A stretch of DNA of 64,000 bases from Thalassotalea_H sp040779345. Lineage in GTDB: Bacteria > Pseudomonadota > Gammaproteobacteria > Enterobacterales > Alteromonadaceae. How positions within the stretch are numbered: the stretch's first letter is position 1; each line of letters opens with the position of its first letter. Below, one piece after another: positions 1 to 8,506 of the stretch. The stretch spans positions 62,001 through 126,000 of the forward strand of contig JBFONU010000005.1 in assembly GCA_040779345.1 (NCBI GenBank), written 5' to 3'. The position numbers and the translations under genes were made by a program. Below the pieces are notes generated by a model, which did no database searches, was not told the origin of the DNA, and worked only from the letters and a program-made list of their open reading frames with translations.

Positions 1-87
1 TACTGAAAAAAATGTATCGCAGTTATGCCATGCACCATTGATATAAGGTGAGGTTTTGATGAGCTTTTTATCAATGATATTTTGCAA
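1..87 (-). CDS. Aldehyde dehydrogenase, N-terminal fragment cut by window edge
   Basis: The first 87 bases read on the minus strand as about 29 residues starting MQNIIDKKLIKTSPYINGAW. This resembles the N-terminus of succinate-semialdehyde dehydrogenase-type NAD(P) aldehyde dehydrogenases, where a 'YINGxW' segment precedes the first beta strands. The frame stays open to the window edge. The start is a TTG preceded by GGAG at a 6-base spacing; no ATG is available in this frame. It lies 25 bp downstream of the symporter on the same strand and may be co-transcribed with it. The family assignment rests on this short segment only. The catalytic Cys and Glu lie outside the window. Confidence 0.55.
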   Translation of the reverse strand, partial: MQNIIDKKLIKTSPYINGAWHNCDTFFSV

Positions 88-112
88 AATACTCTCCGAA
101 GTAAAAAAGGGG

Positions 113-1552
113 TTATCTGAATTTTTTATTATAAAGTGTTAATTCTTTTTTCATCATTGGCGCTAACATATATAAACCAATGATATTGGCGATCGCCATT
201 GAGAAAAACATTGAATCAGAAATGGCAATCACCGAGTTTAAACTAATAGAGGCGCCAATTACTGTGCATGTACAGAAAATACATTTATATAATAAATCTA
301 AATATTTGTTAGTGCCCATTAAATACTGCCACGCAATTGAACCATAGTATGCCCAAGAGATCATTGTTGAAATGGCAAAAAGTAATACGGCAATACTAAG
401 TAGGTATGGGAACCACCAAATGACACTGGCAAAGGCTCGTGAAGTGAGTGCTACGCCATCAATACCTTCTACAGAGGTATAAGCGCCAGTGATAACAATG
501 ACGAGAGCAGTGAGGGTACAAATGATAACGGTATCGATAAAAGGTTCAAGTAAGGCAACATAACCTTCACGGATTGGTTCATTAGTCATTGCGGTTGCAT
601 GAGCAATTGACGCAGCTCCAACCCCAGCTTCGCTTGAAAATGTTGCCCGTTTAAACCCTTGTATCATTACGCCAATAAGCCCCCCAATAACGCCATGAGG
701 ATTAAAAGCTTCAGTAAAAATTAAATAAAAGGCCGAAGGGATTTTTTCAACATGGTAAAGCACAATAAAAAGGGCTGACAGTAAATAAATACCTGCCATA
801 AGCGGTACTATTTTTGAGGTGACTCTGGCAATGTTTTTAATGCCACCAATAATGACTACGGCGATAACGGCGGCGAGAATAACGCCAAATAACCAACCTT
901 TGTTTTGCCAAAATGCACTGTCTTGGGCAAAAGCTATCATAAACTGTGAATAGGCTTGATTGGCTTGCAGCATATTACTGCCACATAAAGAGGCGGTCAT
1001 ACAGCAAATAGCAAAGAATGCAGCGAGAATTTTACCGAGTTTTTTGTGTCCTATTTCAGCTAGTCCATCCCGTAAATAATACATTGGGCCACCACGAACC
1101 ATGCCGTTTTCATCAATTAGTCGGTATTTAACACCAAGCGAACACTCTAAAAATTTTGCTGACATGCCCATTAAGCCAGCCAGCATCATCCAAAAAGTAG
1201 CCCCAGGACCACCTATAGAGATAGCAATCGCAACGCCTGCAATATTACCTAAACCAACTGTACCAGACAGCGCCGTGGTGAGGGCTTGAAAATGACTCAC
1301 TTCACCTAGATCAGTAGGGCTGGAAAAATCGCCTTTAATGACTTTAATACTGTGTTTAAATCCGGTGAAATTGATAAAACCAAAATAACAGGTAAAACAG
1401 ACAGCTGCGATAACTAGCCACAGCACAATTAAAGGAATATCAATAGAATTGACATTAATTGAATAAAAAATGATCCGAGTAAAAAGCTCGGCAATCGGTT
1501 CAAGCCAGCTATCAATTTGCTGATCAAGTGATAAGTGAGGTACTGGCTTCAT
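113..1552 (-). CDS. AGCS-family sodium:alanine/glycine symporter
   Basis: This is a 479-residue, very hydrophobic inner-membrane protein of the alanine/glycine:cation symporter family, which imports small neutral amino acids with Na+. The diagnostic region 'GTVGLGNIAGVAIAISIGGP' lies around residues 95-115, and the conserved 'FSSEAGVGAASIAHA' segment is near residue 305. About ten membrane segments can be seen, and the length is normal for the family. The reading frame is intact from ATG to TAA. A probable aldehyde dehydrogenase gene follows directly downstream. The exact substrate cannot be read from sequence. Confidence 0.93.
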   Translation of the reverse strand: MKPVPHLSLDQQIDSWLEPIAELFTRIIFYSINVNSIDIPLIVLWLVIAAVCFTCYFGFINFTGFKHSIKVIKGDFSSPTDLGEVSHFQALTTALSGTVGLGNIAGVAIAISIGGPGATFWMMLAGLMGMSAKFLECSLGVKYRLIDENGMVRGGPMYYLRDGLAEIGHKKLGKILAAFFAICCMTASLCGSNMLQANQAYSQFMIAFAQDSAFWQNKGWLFGVILAAVIAVVIIGGIKNIARVTSKIVPLMAGIYLLSALFIVLYHVEKIPSAFYLIFTEAFNPHGVIGGLIGVMIQGFKRATFSSEAGVGAASIAHATAMTNEPIREGYVALLEPFIDTVIICTLTALVIVITGAYTSVEGIDGVALTSRAFASVIWWFPYLLSIAVLLFAISTMISWAYYGSIAWQYLMGTNKYLDLLYKCIFCTCTVIGASISLNSVIAISDSMFFSMAIANIIGLYMLAPMMKKELTLYNKKFR

Positions 1553-1588
1553 TGTGCACCTCGAAATAGATTAAGGAATATTACAGGA

Positions 1589-2563
1589 TTATTTTGCACT
1601 ATGAAGCGGCCAAATTTCAAAAACACCATCACTACTTATTGTTGCTATTTCTTTTGAATTGATCAGCTTAATAGTGATGACAGAAGCTCGATATTTTTTT
1701 TCATTTTTATAGGCCTGCCACTCGCCTAATAGAGTTCCATCTTTGACTTGCCAAAGCTGTAGCTTTTGTTTCGGGGAAGCACTTAATAACCATTTATTAT
1801 TATTAACGATTGCAGAGTCATTAAATTCAATAAACTTAATATTGCTTGATAGCTCAGTAAATTTTTTGCCTATTTTTAGCAGCCAAAAAAAACGATCTTT
1901 TATAGCATCTAGGGTAAATGCTACTTTTGCATCTGCGCTCATCACAACATGGTTAACCCGTGAGGCATGTTTAAAAGAGTGAATTGATTGACCATTGGTC
2001 GTATTCCACAATACGGCTGTTTTGTCACTTGAGCCGGTAAACGCTTTTGTTCCATCGGCAGAAATGCTGACGCTGTTAATATCCAAACGATGAGGTTTGT
2101 AAGTAATTACTTTGTTACTGGTTACTGACACCACACTTGCTTGCCCACTACGAAAACCAAAGACTAAGGTATTTTCGTTATCTGACATGGCAATATCATT
2201 AATAATATTGTCGCCAGCTGTCCATACGGTAATTAATCGTCCTGTGGCTAAATCGTATAAATGAATATTGACTCTATTTGAGGTATAGAAAAATTTGTTA
2301 TTTTTAGATATCCCCAGTAATTCAATGAGCTGAGCTTCTAGTCCCTTAAGGCAAGGATATACCTTTTGATTTAACTGGTTATTCCATAAGCAGACTTTAT
2401 CGTTATGACTGATTAATGCGTATTGACCATCATCAGAAATATCTGCTGCTTTGATTGCAGTTTCACTATAGTGCTGTTGTTTTTGAGCCAGTGAGGTTTG
2501 CACATGGCTTTCTGAGCAGGCGAATAAAAAAAATAGAGATATTAAGCCAATGCAATATTTCAT
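1589..2563 (-). CDS. WD40-repeat-like lipoprotein
   Basis: This 324-residue protein begins with a lipoprotein signal, MKYCIGLISLFFLFAC, with the lipobox Cys at residue 16. The rest is a beta-propeller-like series of units of about 40 residues carrying WD40-style motifs, for example 'SISADGTKAFTGSSDKTAVLWN', 'DIAMSDNENTLVFGFRSG' and 'YALISHNDKVCLWN'. Family knowledge points to a periplasmic or outer-membrane scaffold rather than an enzyme. It ends 36 bp before the symporter start and begins just after the methyltransferase stop, so the three may be co-transcribed. Binding partners are unknown. Confidence 0.8.
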   Translation of the reverse strand: MKYCIGLISLFFLFACSESHVQTSLAQKQQHYSETAIKAADISDDGQYALISHNDKVCLWNNQLNQKVYPCLKGLEAQLIELLGISKNNKFFYTSNRVNIHLYDLATGRLITVWTAGDNIINDIAMSDNENTLVFGFRSGQASVVSVTSNKVITYKPHRLDINSVSISADGTKAFTGSSDKTAVLWNTTNGQSIHSFKHASRVNHVVMSADAKVAFTLDAIKDRFFWLLKIGKKFTELSSNIKFIEFNDSAIVNNNKWLLSASPKQKLQLWQVKDGTLLGEWQAYKNEKKYRASVITIKLINSKEIATISSDGVFEIWPLHSAK

Positions 2564-2572
2564 AGCTAATCC

Positions 2573-3034
2573 TTATAACCAGCGCCGTACTGATGCACAA
2601 TAATCAATATATTCATTACCAAAAATAGTTGTTAGCACTTGCTCTTCTGGTGCTATTTGAAAGCGATTTATATAAAAGATAAAAGCAAAAATGAACAGTA
2701 AAGCACTTGGATTACTTAAATATAGTCCCCAGCCAATTAAGCAACTGACCATACCTACATACATAGGGTTTCTAGTTATAGCGTAAACCCCGACTTTGAC
2801 CAACGAGCTGGTTGCTTCGGGTTTTGTCGGATTAACAGTCGTTTGTGCTTTTCTAAAAGTGAAGGCTCCATAGGTAATAACAAGCCCCCCTAACACGACA
2901 AAAAACACGAAGAAAGCTATCGCTATATGCTCTGCAATTAATACAATTGGAAATAATTGATGAGATAACCACATCAAAGTGGCGACAATTAAGACGAGTA
3001 AAAGAGGGGGAACTTTCAGTTTAAGTTGTATCAT
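2573..3034 (-). CDS. Isoprenylcysteine/phospholipid methyltransferase-family membrane protein
   Basis: About 153 residues with three or four membrane helices. The C-terminal signature of the ICMT/PEMT superfamily is visible as 'GVYAITRNPMYVGM' followed by 'FQIAPEEQVLTTIFGNEYIDYC', which holds the S-adenosylmethionine-binding and catalytic region. Bacterial members methylate unknown lipids or proteins. The frame opens upstream at a TTG (3088), but I chose the ATG at 3034 because the first membrane segment begins right after it. Neither start has a strong ribosome-binding site. The gene ends 10 bp before the WD40 lipoprotein. Confidence 0.82.
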   Translation of the reverse strand: MIQLKLKVPPLLLVLIVATLMWLSHQLFPIVLIAEHIAIAFFVFFVVLGGLVITYGAFTFRKAQTTVNPTKPEATSSLVKVGVYAITRNPMYVGMVSCLIGWGLYLSNPSALLFIFAFIFYINRFQIAPEEQVLTTIFGNEYIDYCASVRRWL

Positions 3035-3239
3035 ATCACTACTAAAAATAGCACAGGCTTTAGAGACAGGATAACGAATATTAACCAATTTTTTAACAAG
3101 AAAAAGATAAACTTAAAAAGTATTGGCTGAGAATGACTCATATTTTGTTCTTTTTGTTGTGCAGTGTTAAATAATAAGCGTCTGAGCCATCTTCTTAAAG
3201 CGTAGTTTTCTGTAGGTTATTATAATTACTGTTGTTATA

Positions 3240-5912
3240 TTAATGGGTTATTTCTATTAGGTATTTAGATAAAACAAGCTCCACTTCGCTTCTTTCTAGT
3301 GGTTTGGTAATGTAATCATTCATGCCTGCGGCAATACCACTTTCGATATCAGACTTCATTGCATTAGCCGATAAACCACAAATAGGAATTTTGGTGAGGC
3401 CTGCTTTTCTGATTTCTCGAGACGCCTCATAACCGTCCATTATCGGCATTTGAACATCCATAAATATAAGGTCGTAGTCTGGAGAGTTTTGAACTTTGGT
3501 AACGGCTTGCTGCCCATCTTCAGCGACATCATAGCTTAGGCCAAAACTTTTGAGCACTTTGCCTATAACAACTTGATTGATAGCGTTGTCTTCCACAATT
3601 AATACATGGCCTTTATAGTGTGCTGACTCATCACGAGAGTTTATTTGAGTGTTCTGTGCTTCATCATCGCTATTGATATTAAATAAAGATTGATGAAACC
3701 TTTTTAATTTATTTGGTAACAAGGGGTGATAAATAATGGCGTGTGCTTTAAAAGGTGTAAGGGCAGAACGAGCACTAAGAGCATAAGGGTCGCAACAAAA
3801 CCCTAAGTTGACGTTTTTTTGTAATAGCGCATTGATCATCTCGATTTGCGGTGCTGATAGGGTGTCATTGATATTGATAATAACCGCGTCATTTTTTGCC
3901 CATTGTCTATCAACAAATGATTGGCTAGGTGTTTCTACGATAGTTTGATGGTCGAAATACGGTGAAAAATTATCTTCAACCGTGGTTACTTCCGCGCCTA
4001 TATTCCATATAAATGCATGATGATTAATGAATGCGCTTTTTGTAACTTGATTTTTCTGGACAAGGGTAAAGGGGATAGAGACACAAAATGAACTTCCTTC
4101 ATTCGGTTTGGAACTGACCGAGATTTTACCGTTCATTAATTCACAAAGTTGCTTTGATATACTCAACCCTAGGCCTGTGCCACCAAAATTTCTATTGGTA
4201 GAGTCATCAGCTTGAGTAAAGTCTTTGAAAATAAGTTTTTGCTGCTCTTTGCTTATACCGATCCCTGTATCTTTTACGCAGACCTTAAGCTTAAAGTTGT
4301 TATAGGCTGACTTATGCACTTGAGCAGTAAAAGTAATAGCACCAGTTTGAGTGAATTTAACGGCATTATTACCCAAATTAAGTAATATTTGACTAAGGCG
4401 TACAGGATCCCCAGTGATTTGATAGGGTAGGTCTGGCGAAATAAAGCACCTTATCGGAATATTTTTCTCACCGGCCTTAACTTCAATTGCTTCAATCACA
4501 TTTTCAATTGTTAATGAGGGGTCAAAAGGTATATTTTCAATATTTATTTTTCCGGCTTCAATTTTAGAAAAGTCCAAAATATCATTAATAACACTCATTA
4601 ATATTTTCGATGAATGTTTAATTTTATCGATATATTCTCTATCCTCATTTTTTAAGGGTTTCAAACTAAGCAAATCGACTAAGCCAATTATTCCGTTCAT
4701 TGGAGTACGAATTTCGTGACTCATATTGGCTAAAAAGACACTTTTTGAGCGTGTGGCTTTTTCCGCTTTTAATTTAGACTCTTCTAGTTGGTCATTGAGT
4801 CTTTGCGACTCTTTTAATAGCTCATTGGTTTGTTTATTTTTTAATTGAAAAATATTGGCTGACGTCATCAGTTGGCCTATTTCATCCTGACGGTCAACGG
4901 CTAAATCTTCGTTTAATTCTTTATTTGATGCGAGCGTATCAAAAACTCTCGTGACTTTTTGAATAGGAATTATCAGTCTTATCAGGATATAAAAAGTGAT
5001 CATACTGGTTAGAAAGATACCCAGTATAAACATAATATCCCCTTGCATAATGGATTCTTTCACTATTGCATTTAAATTCAAGTTACTTTGATTAATGTGT
5101 TTTAAAACGTTCTCACTTAAATTTTTAGCTAAGTATAAAAACTCATTCGCAGAGCCTGACATAACGACATTGACCAAGTAATTGTAGTTACGAGTGATTT
5201 GAGTGAGTAAAATGAAATCGTTATTTATAGCTTCTATGCTTGCTAATAAATTAGGCTGATTAATGTTATTCGCTACACGATAAAGTAATTCATAGGTATC
5301 TTGAAAAGTCATAATGTTTTCAGCATCAGCTAAAAAAAAGTATTTATGAGCGGTTAATTTTAATGTGGAAAATACTCGATTCAATTCTGCAAAATCTTTA
5401 TCTTTCATCGAGACGGCTTGACCTTTTGCTCTTTTACTAGCGATATCTGTGATCTGACTTCTGATGTCGTTAAATCGTTTTTGCATCGTCACATTGAATA
5501 GCGTGTTTTTTTGACTGATCAGTAACACAACCGACTCAAAGTTTTCTTGATAATCAAGCAGATGGTTTTTCATGCTCTGTAAGGCAACTTCTTGTTCGGC
5601 ATCTATTTGATTTTGCTTGATGAACAGGAGAGTGACATCTAGTTCGTCATTGACCGATATCATAATGTCATGAAAGCGCTTCAGTGCTGACGGGCTCAGG
5701 CTGTCTTTATAAACAAGCACGTTACGTTGTAGGTCTAAAACATCTTTTTCTAAACCTTTAACTTGCACAATGCCTTCAGCCATTCTTTGGTTTGAATTTA
5801 ACCCTATCGTTAATATTTTTTGACTCTGATTTGACACATATTCTTGCCCGATAAAGAGCAAGATAATAATGGTTAATGAGAGAATTAATTGTGCTTTAAA
5901 GCTGCGAAACAT
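3240..5912 (-). CDS. Hybrid sensor histidine kinase / receiver (HAMP-HisKA-HATPase-REC)
   Basis: An 890-residue membrane hybrid kinase. Order seen: membrane segment (about 9-22), a mainly helical periplasmic sensor (about 30-285), a second membrane segment (about 290-312), HAMP, HisKA with the phospho-acceptor His in 'FLANMSHEIRTPMNG' (about 395), HATPase with 'NNAVKFT' and 'GTGLGLSI', a poorly conserved stretch, then a C-terminal receiver with the acceptor Asp in 'DLIFMDVQMPIMDG' and the conserved Lys in 'YITKPL'. There is no HPt domain, so phosphate must leave through a separate HPt protein. The gene lies 50 bp after a PotD-like binding protein, a layout like TorT-TorS, suggesting that protein presents the ligand to the sensor domain. 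The frame is intact. Confidence 0.93.
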   Translation of the reverse strand: MFRSFKAQLILSLTIIILLFIGQEYVSNQSQKILTIGLNSNQRMAEGIVQVKGLEKDVLDLQRNVLVYKDSLSPSALKRFHDIMISVNDELDVTLLFIKQNQIDAEQEVALQSMKNHLLDYQENFESVVLLISQKNTLFNVTMQKRFNDIRSQITDIASKRAKGQAVSMKDKDFAELNRVFSTLKLTAHKYFFLADAENIMTFQDTYELLYRVANNINQPNLLASIEAINNDFILLTQITRNYNYLVNVVMSGSANEFLYLAKNLSENVLKHINQSNLNLNAIVKESIMQGDIMFILGIFLTSMITFYILIRLIIPIQKVTRVFDTLASNKELNEDLAVDRQDEIGQLMTSANIFQLKNKQTNELLKESQRLNDQLEESKLKAEKATRSKSVFLANMSHEIRTPMNGIIGLVDLLSLKPLKNEDREYIDKIKHSSKILMSVINDILDFSKIEAGKINIENIPFDPSLTIENVIEAIEVKAGEKNIPIRCFISPDLPYQITGDPVRLSQILLNLGNNAVKFTQTGAITFTAQVHKSAYNNFKLKVCVKDTGIGISKEQQKLIFKDFTQADDSTNRNFGGTGLGLSISKQLCELMNGKISVSSKPNEGSSFCVSIPFTLVQKNQVTKSAFINHHAFIWNIGAEVTTVEDNFSPYFDHQTIVETPSQSFVDRQWAKNDAVIININDTLSAPQIEMINALLQKNVNLGFCCDPYALSARSALTPFKAHAIIYHPLLPNKLKRFHQSLFNINSDDEAQNTQINSRDESAHYKGHVLIVEDNAINQVVIGKVLKSFGLSYDVAEDGQQAVTKVQNSPDYDLIFMDVQMPIMDGYEASREIRKAGLTKIPICGLSANAMKSDIESGIAAGMNDYITKPLERSEVELVLSKYLIEITH

Positions 5913-5962
5913 TGTTACGCCAAATCATTGTTATATTTAGAATGAACAGTAGAGATATCGAT

Positions 5963-7225
5963 TTATGCATTAATGAACTCATACCATTTTTGCAAGCTAT
6001 AGTCGTAGGTGGGCATAACGGTATTCCAAACCGCCACATTGCTAAAGCGTTTTTCGTAGCTTCCGCCTGTGCGCGTTTCACCTTTTAAAACCGAGACTTT
6101 ATTATCCGTGCCGCTTAAATCTCTTTTAGCAGGTTTTCCTTCATACCAATAATCCCATTCTTCGGGTGATAAGTAATTTAAAGAGCGTTTAGGGTTAGAA
6201 ATATAATAGCCTTGTCTGGCGATAAATGCGCCTGGCCATCCTGATAACCACCAATTCATGTAGTCATAAGCTGCATCTTTTACTTTCCCTTGGGTGGTTT
6301 TGGATAAGCACATGACACCATGCCAACCTCTATAACCTTCTTTGGGCGCTGCATAAGTAATTGGCACATTCATGCCATTAAGTGAAGAAACCGCAGGTGA
6401 GAACATACTTTCTATGATAACTCTTCCTGATTTCATAAATTGAACTGATTCGGGAACCGATGTCCATAAACCGCTAAAGTGACCCGCTTGTTTCATACCA
6501 ATTAGAATGGTAAACAGTTGGTCTAGTTCGCGTTTAGTCATGGCGCCAATATTGTCAAATGTCATTAAATTATTGGCTTGTGCTGCTAAAGCAAGGTCAA
6601 ATAATCCAATTGTTGGCGCGTTAATAATGCCCACCCGGCCGCTATATTTTTTGTCTAGTAACCAACCCCAACTTTCTGTTTCGTATGGAATACCTTTGGC
6701 AATTTCATTAGTGTTATATCCAAACGAATCAACATTATGAACATAAGGTAAAAAACTAATGTTATTGGTTGGGTTTGCTCCTAACTGATTGTTGTTTTGA
6801 ATATGTAATAATTTATAAGGAGCGTCTCCGTAACCCAATTTAGCTGACGGGGTTATTTTACCGGTTTTTGTTAAATTATTTATTTCATCCCAATAAGTAA
6901 TTCTTCTTTTATCTATGGCTTGAATAGCTCCTGAGCGCCAAAGTACATTGATACTATTTGACCATTGCTCATACAAATCGAAAGATTGAGGAAACATTGA
7001 TGCTTTTTGTAAAACTGCAGCACTTCCTTTGGGCTCAAAAACAATATTAATGCCTAAATCTTCCATGGCTTTTTTTCGTAGCTCTTCTTGCAAAGTAACG
7101 TGGGTACCTAAAACTCTCAGTGTGACTTTCTCTCTAGAAAATACGTAAGGTGCTTTTACTATGGTTGCCCCAGCAAGGCCACCAACAGCTATTTTTTTTA
7201 GCGCACTTCTACGAGCTTTATCCAT
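5963..7225 (-). CDS. Tat-exported PotD-like extracellular solute-binding protein
   Basis: About 420 residues. The N-terminus MDKARRSALKKIAVGGLAGA carries a twin-arginine pair followed by a hydrophobic stretch, consistent with Tat export to the periplasm. The body is of the spermidine/putrescine-binding type (SBP_bac_8), for example 'LYEQWSNSINVLWRSGAIQAI' and 'FKSGR/YDYMNWWLSG'-like segments. I chose the ATG at 7225 over an upstream TTG at 7231. No permease or ATPase gene is nearby, while a hybrid kinase follows on the same strand, so a sensory role is inferred rather than uptake. The ligand is unknown. Confidence 0.85.
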   Translation of the reverse strand: MDKARRSALKKIAVGGLAGATIVKAPYVFSREKVTLRVLGTHVTLQEELRKKAMEDLGINIVFEPKGSAAVLQKASMFPQSFDLYEQWSNSINVLWRSGAIQAIDKRRITYWDEINNLTKTGKITPSAKLGYGDAPYKLLHIQNNNQLGANPTNNISFLPYVHNVDSFGYNTNEIAKGIPYETESWGWLLDKKYSGRVGIINAPTIGLFDLALAAQANNLMTFDNIGAMTKRELDQLFTILIGMKQAGHFSGLWTSVPESVQFMKSGRVIIESMFSPAVSSLNGMNVPITYAAPKEGYRGWHGVMCLSKTTQGKVKDAAYDYMNWWLSGWPGAFIARQGYYISNPKRSLNYLSPEEWDYWYEGKPAKRDLSGTDNKVSVLKGETRTGGSYEKRFSNVAVWNTVMPTYDYSLQKWYEFINA

Positions 7226-7600
7226 ATTCAAAGCCTGAAAAAAATTATGTGATAGTTCGATTATAGATAATGATTTAGATAATGTTTAAAAAATACATTA
7301 ATTTATCTAAAATTATTTTCAATGCAGAGGATTATAATTTCTGCAAAATGATCAAATTAAGCGTTGTCGGATCGCAGACTATTTTTAACCTTCATGCCTG
7401 CTGATATCACGTGATAAACCTAAAATAATTAAGCCTTTGAGATTGATGTTTCGCAATCAAGCGTTTATTACGGCTTAGTATTTTGTCAAAAAGAACAATG
7501 TTGAATCCTCGTGCAATGACAGTTTTTTAAAGGTAAGCTCAATAAAAGCTATTTTTAGCAGTAGGCCACTAGAGAAGCTGATTTTAAAGGCAGGGGATTA
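7226..7600. promoter_or_regulatory. Divergent intergenic region with a 12-bp palindrome
   Basis: This AT-rich region separates the binding-protein gene (minus) from the RsbQ-like gene (plus) and must hold promoters for both. A perfect 12-bp palindrome, TATCACGTGATA, lies at 7405-7416 near its middle and could be an operator for a dimeric regulator. I see no clear -35/-10 pair, no terminator hairpin and no further gene here. Confidence 0.35.
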
Positions 7601-8419
7601 ATGCAAAGCTCAAATATTATACTGCGCAGGAATAACGTTAATGTAGCAGGTAAAGGGGATAATATTTTATTTCTTGCTCATGGATTCGGTTGTGATCAAC
7701 ATATGTGGCGCTTTTTAACGCCTGAGCTGACCAAACACTTTACGGTGATACTGTTTGATTATGTCGGCTCTGGTGCCTCAGATATTAGTCAGTACGATAC
7801 GAGCCGATATAGTCGGCTAGAGGGTTACGCTGAAGACATCATTGAAATATGTCGAGAATTGAGCTTATCAGATGCTGTTTTTGTAGGTCACTCGATAAGT
7901 TGTTCGATTGGGGCTATGGTCGCAGCAAAAGAGCCATCATTCTTTTCTAAGCTTATTATGGTTTGTCCTTCGCCATGTTTTTTGAATATTCCACCTGAGT
8001 ATATGGGCGGTTTTGATAAAGAAAATTTATTAGAGCTACTGCAACTAATGGAGAAAAACTATATTGGTTGGGCGGAATATTTAGCGCCCTTAGTTATTGG
8101 TGACGAAGAATCCGAGGAACTTATCGGTGAGTTATCGAGTAGTTTTTGTTCGGTAAATCCTCTTATCGCTAAGCGCTTTGCTGAAGTGACCTTTTTATCG
8201 GATAACCGTAATTTATTCAAAAAAGTTAAACATCCGACATTGATCATACAAAGTGCTAATGATGCTTTAGCGGCGATTTCAGTGGGTGAGTATTTAGCCC
8301 GTGTGATGAGAAACAGTGAACTGAAGATCATACCCGCAGATGGTCATTGCTTGCATATGACAAACCCTGAAGCGATTGTGAACTTAATCATTAATTATGC
8401 GCAAGACATTGAGGGCTAA
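7601..8419 (+). CDS. RsbQ-like alpha/beta hydrolase
   Basis: A 272-residue alpha/beta hydrolase of the RsbQ/KAI2 type. The oxyanion segment 'LAHGFGCDQHMWR' is at about 25-37, the nucleophile Ser98 lies in 'VGHSIS', the acid Asp in 'QSANDALA' and the His in 'PADGHCLHM'. The length matches Bacillus RsbQ (269). RsbQ activates the phosphatase RsbP in the energy-stress branch of the sigma-B pathway. Proteobacterial relatives usually sit beside PAS, GGDEF or kinase proteins. No RsbP-like gene is visible, so the partner may be one of the flanking hybrid kinases. It converges with the frameshifted kinase. A GGGG-containing site precedes the ATG. Confidence 0.85.
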   Translation: MQSSNIILRRNNVNVAGKGDNILFLAHGFGCDQHMWRFLTPELTKHFTVILFDYVGSGASDISQYDTSRYSRLEGYAEDIIEICRELSLSDAVFVGHSISCSIGAMVAAKEPSFFSKLIMVCPSPCFLNIPPEYMGGFDKENLLELLQLMEKNYIGWAEYLAPLVIGDEESEELIGELSSSFCSVNPLIAKRFAEVTFLSDNRNLFKKVKHPTLIIQSANDALAAISVGEYLARVMRNSELKIIPADGHCLHMTNPEAIVNLIINYAQDIEG

Positions 8420-8506
8420 GAGAGGACATTATCTATGATAAACCTATTGCTATTGTCCTTTACTCATCACTTTGGATAATCCATGTATTACAAAGTAAAT
8501 TGACTT

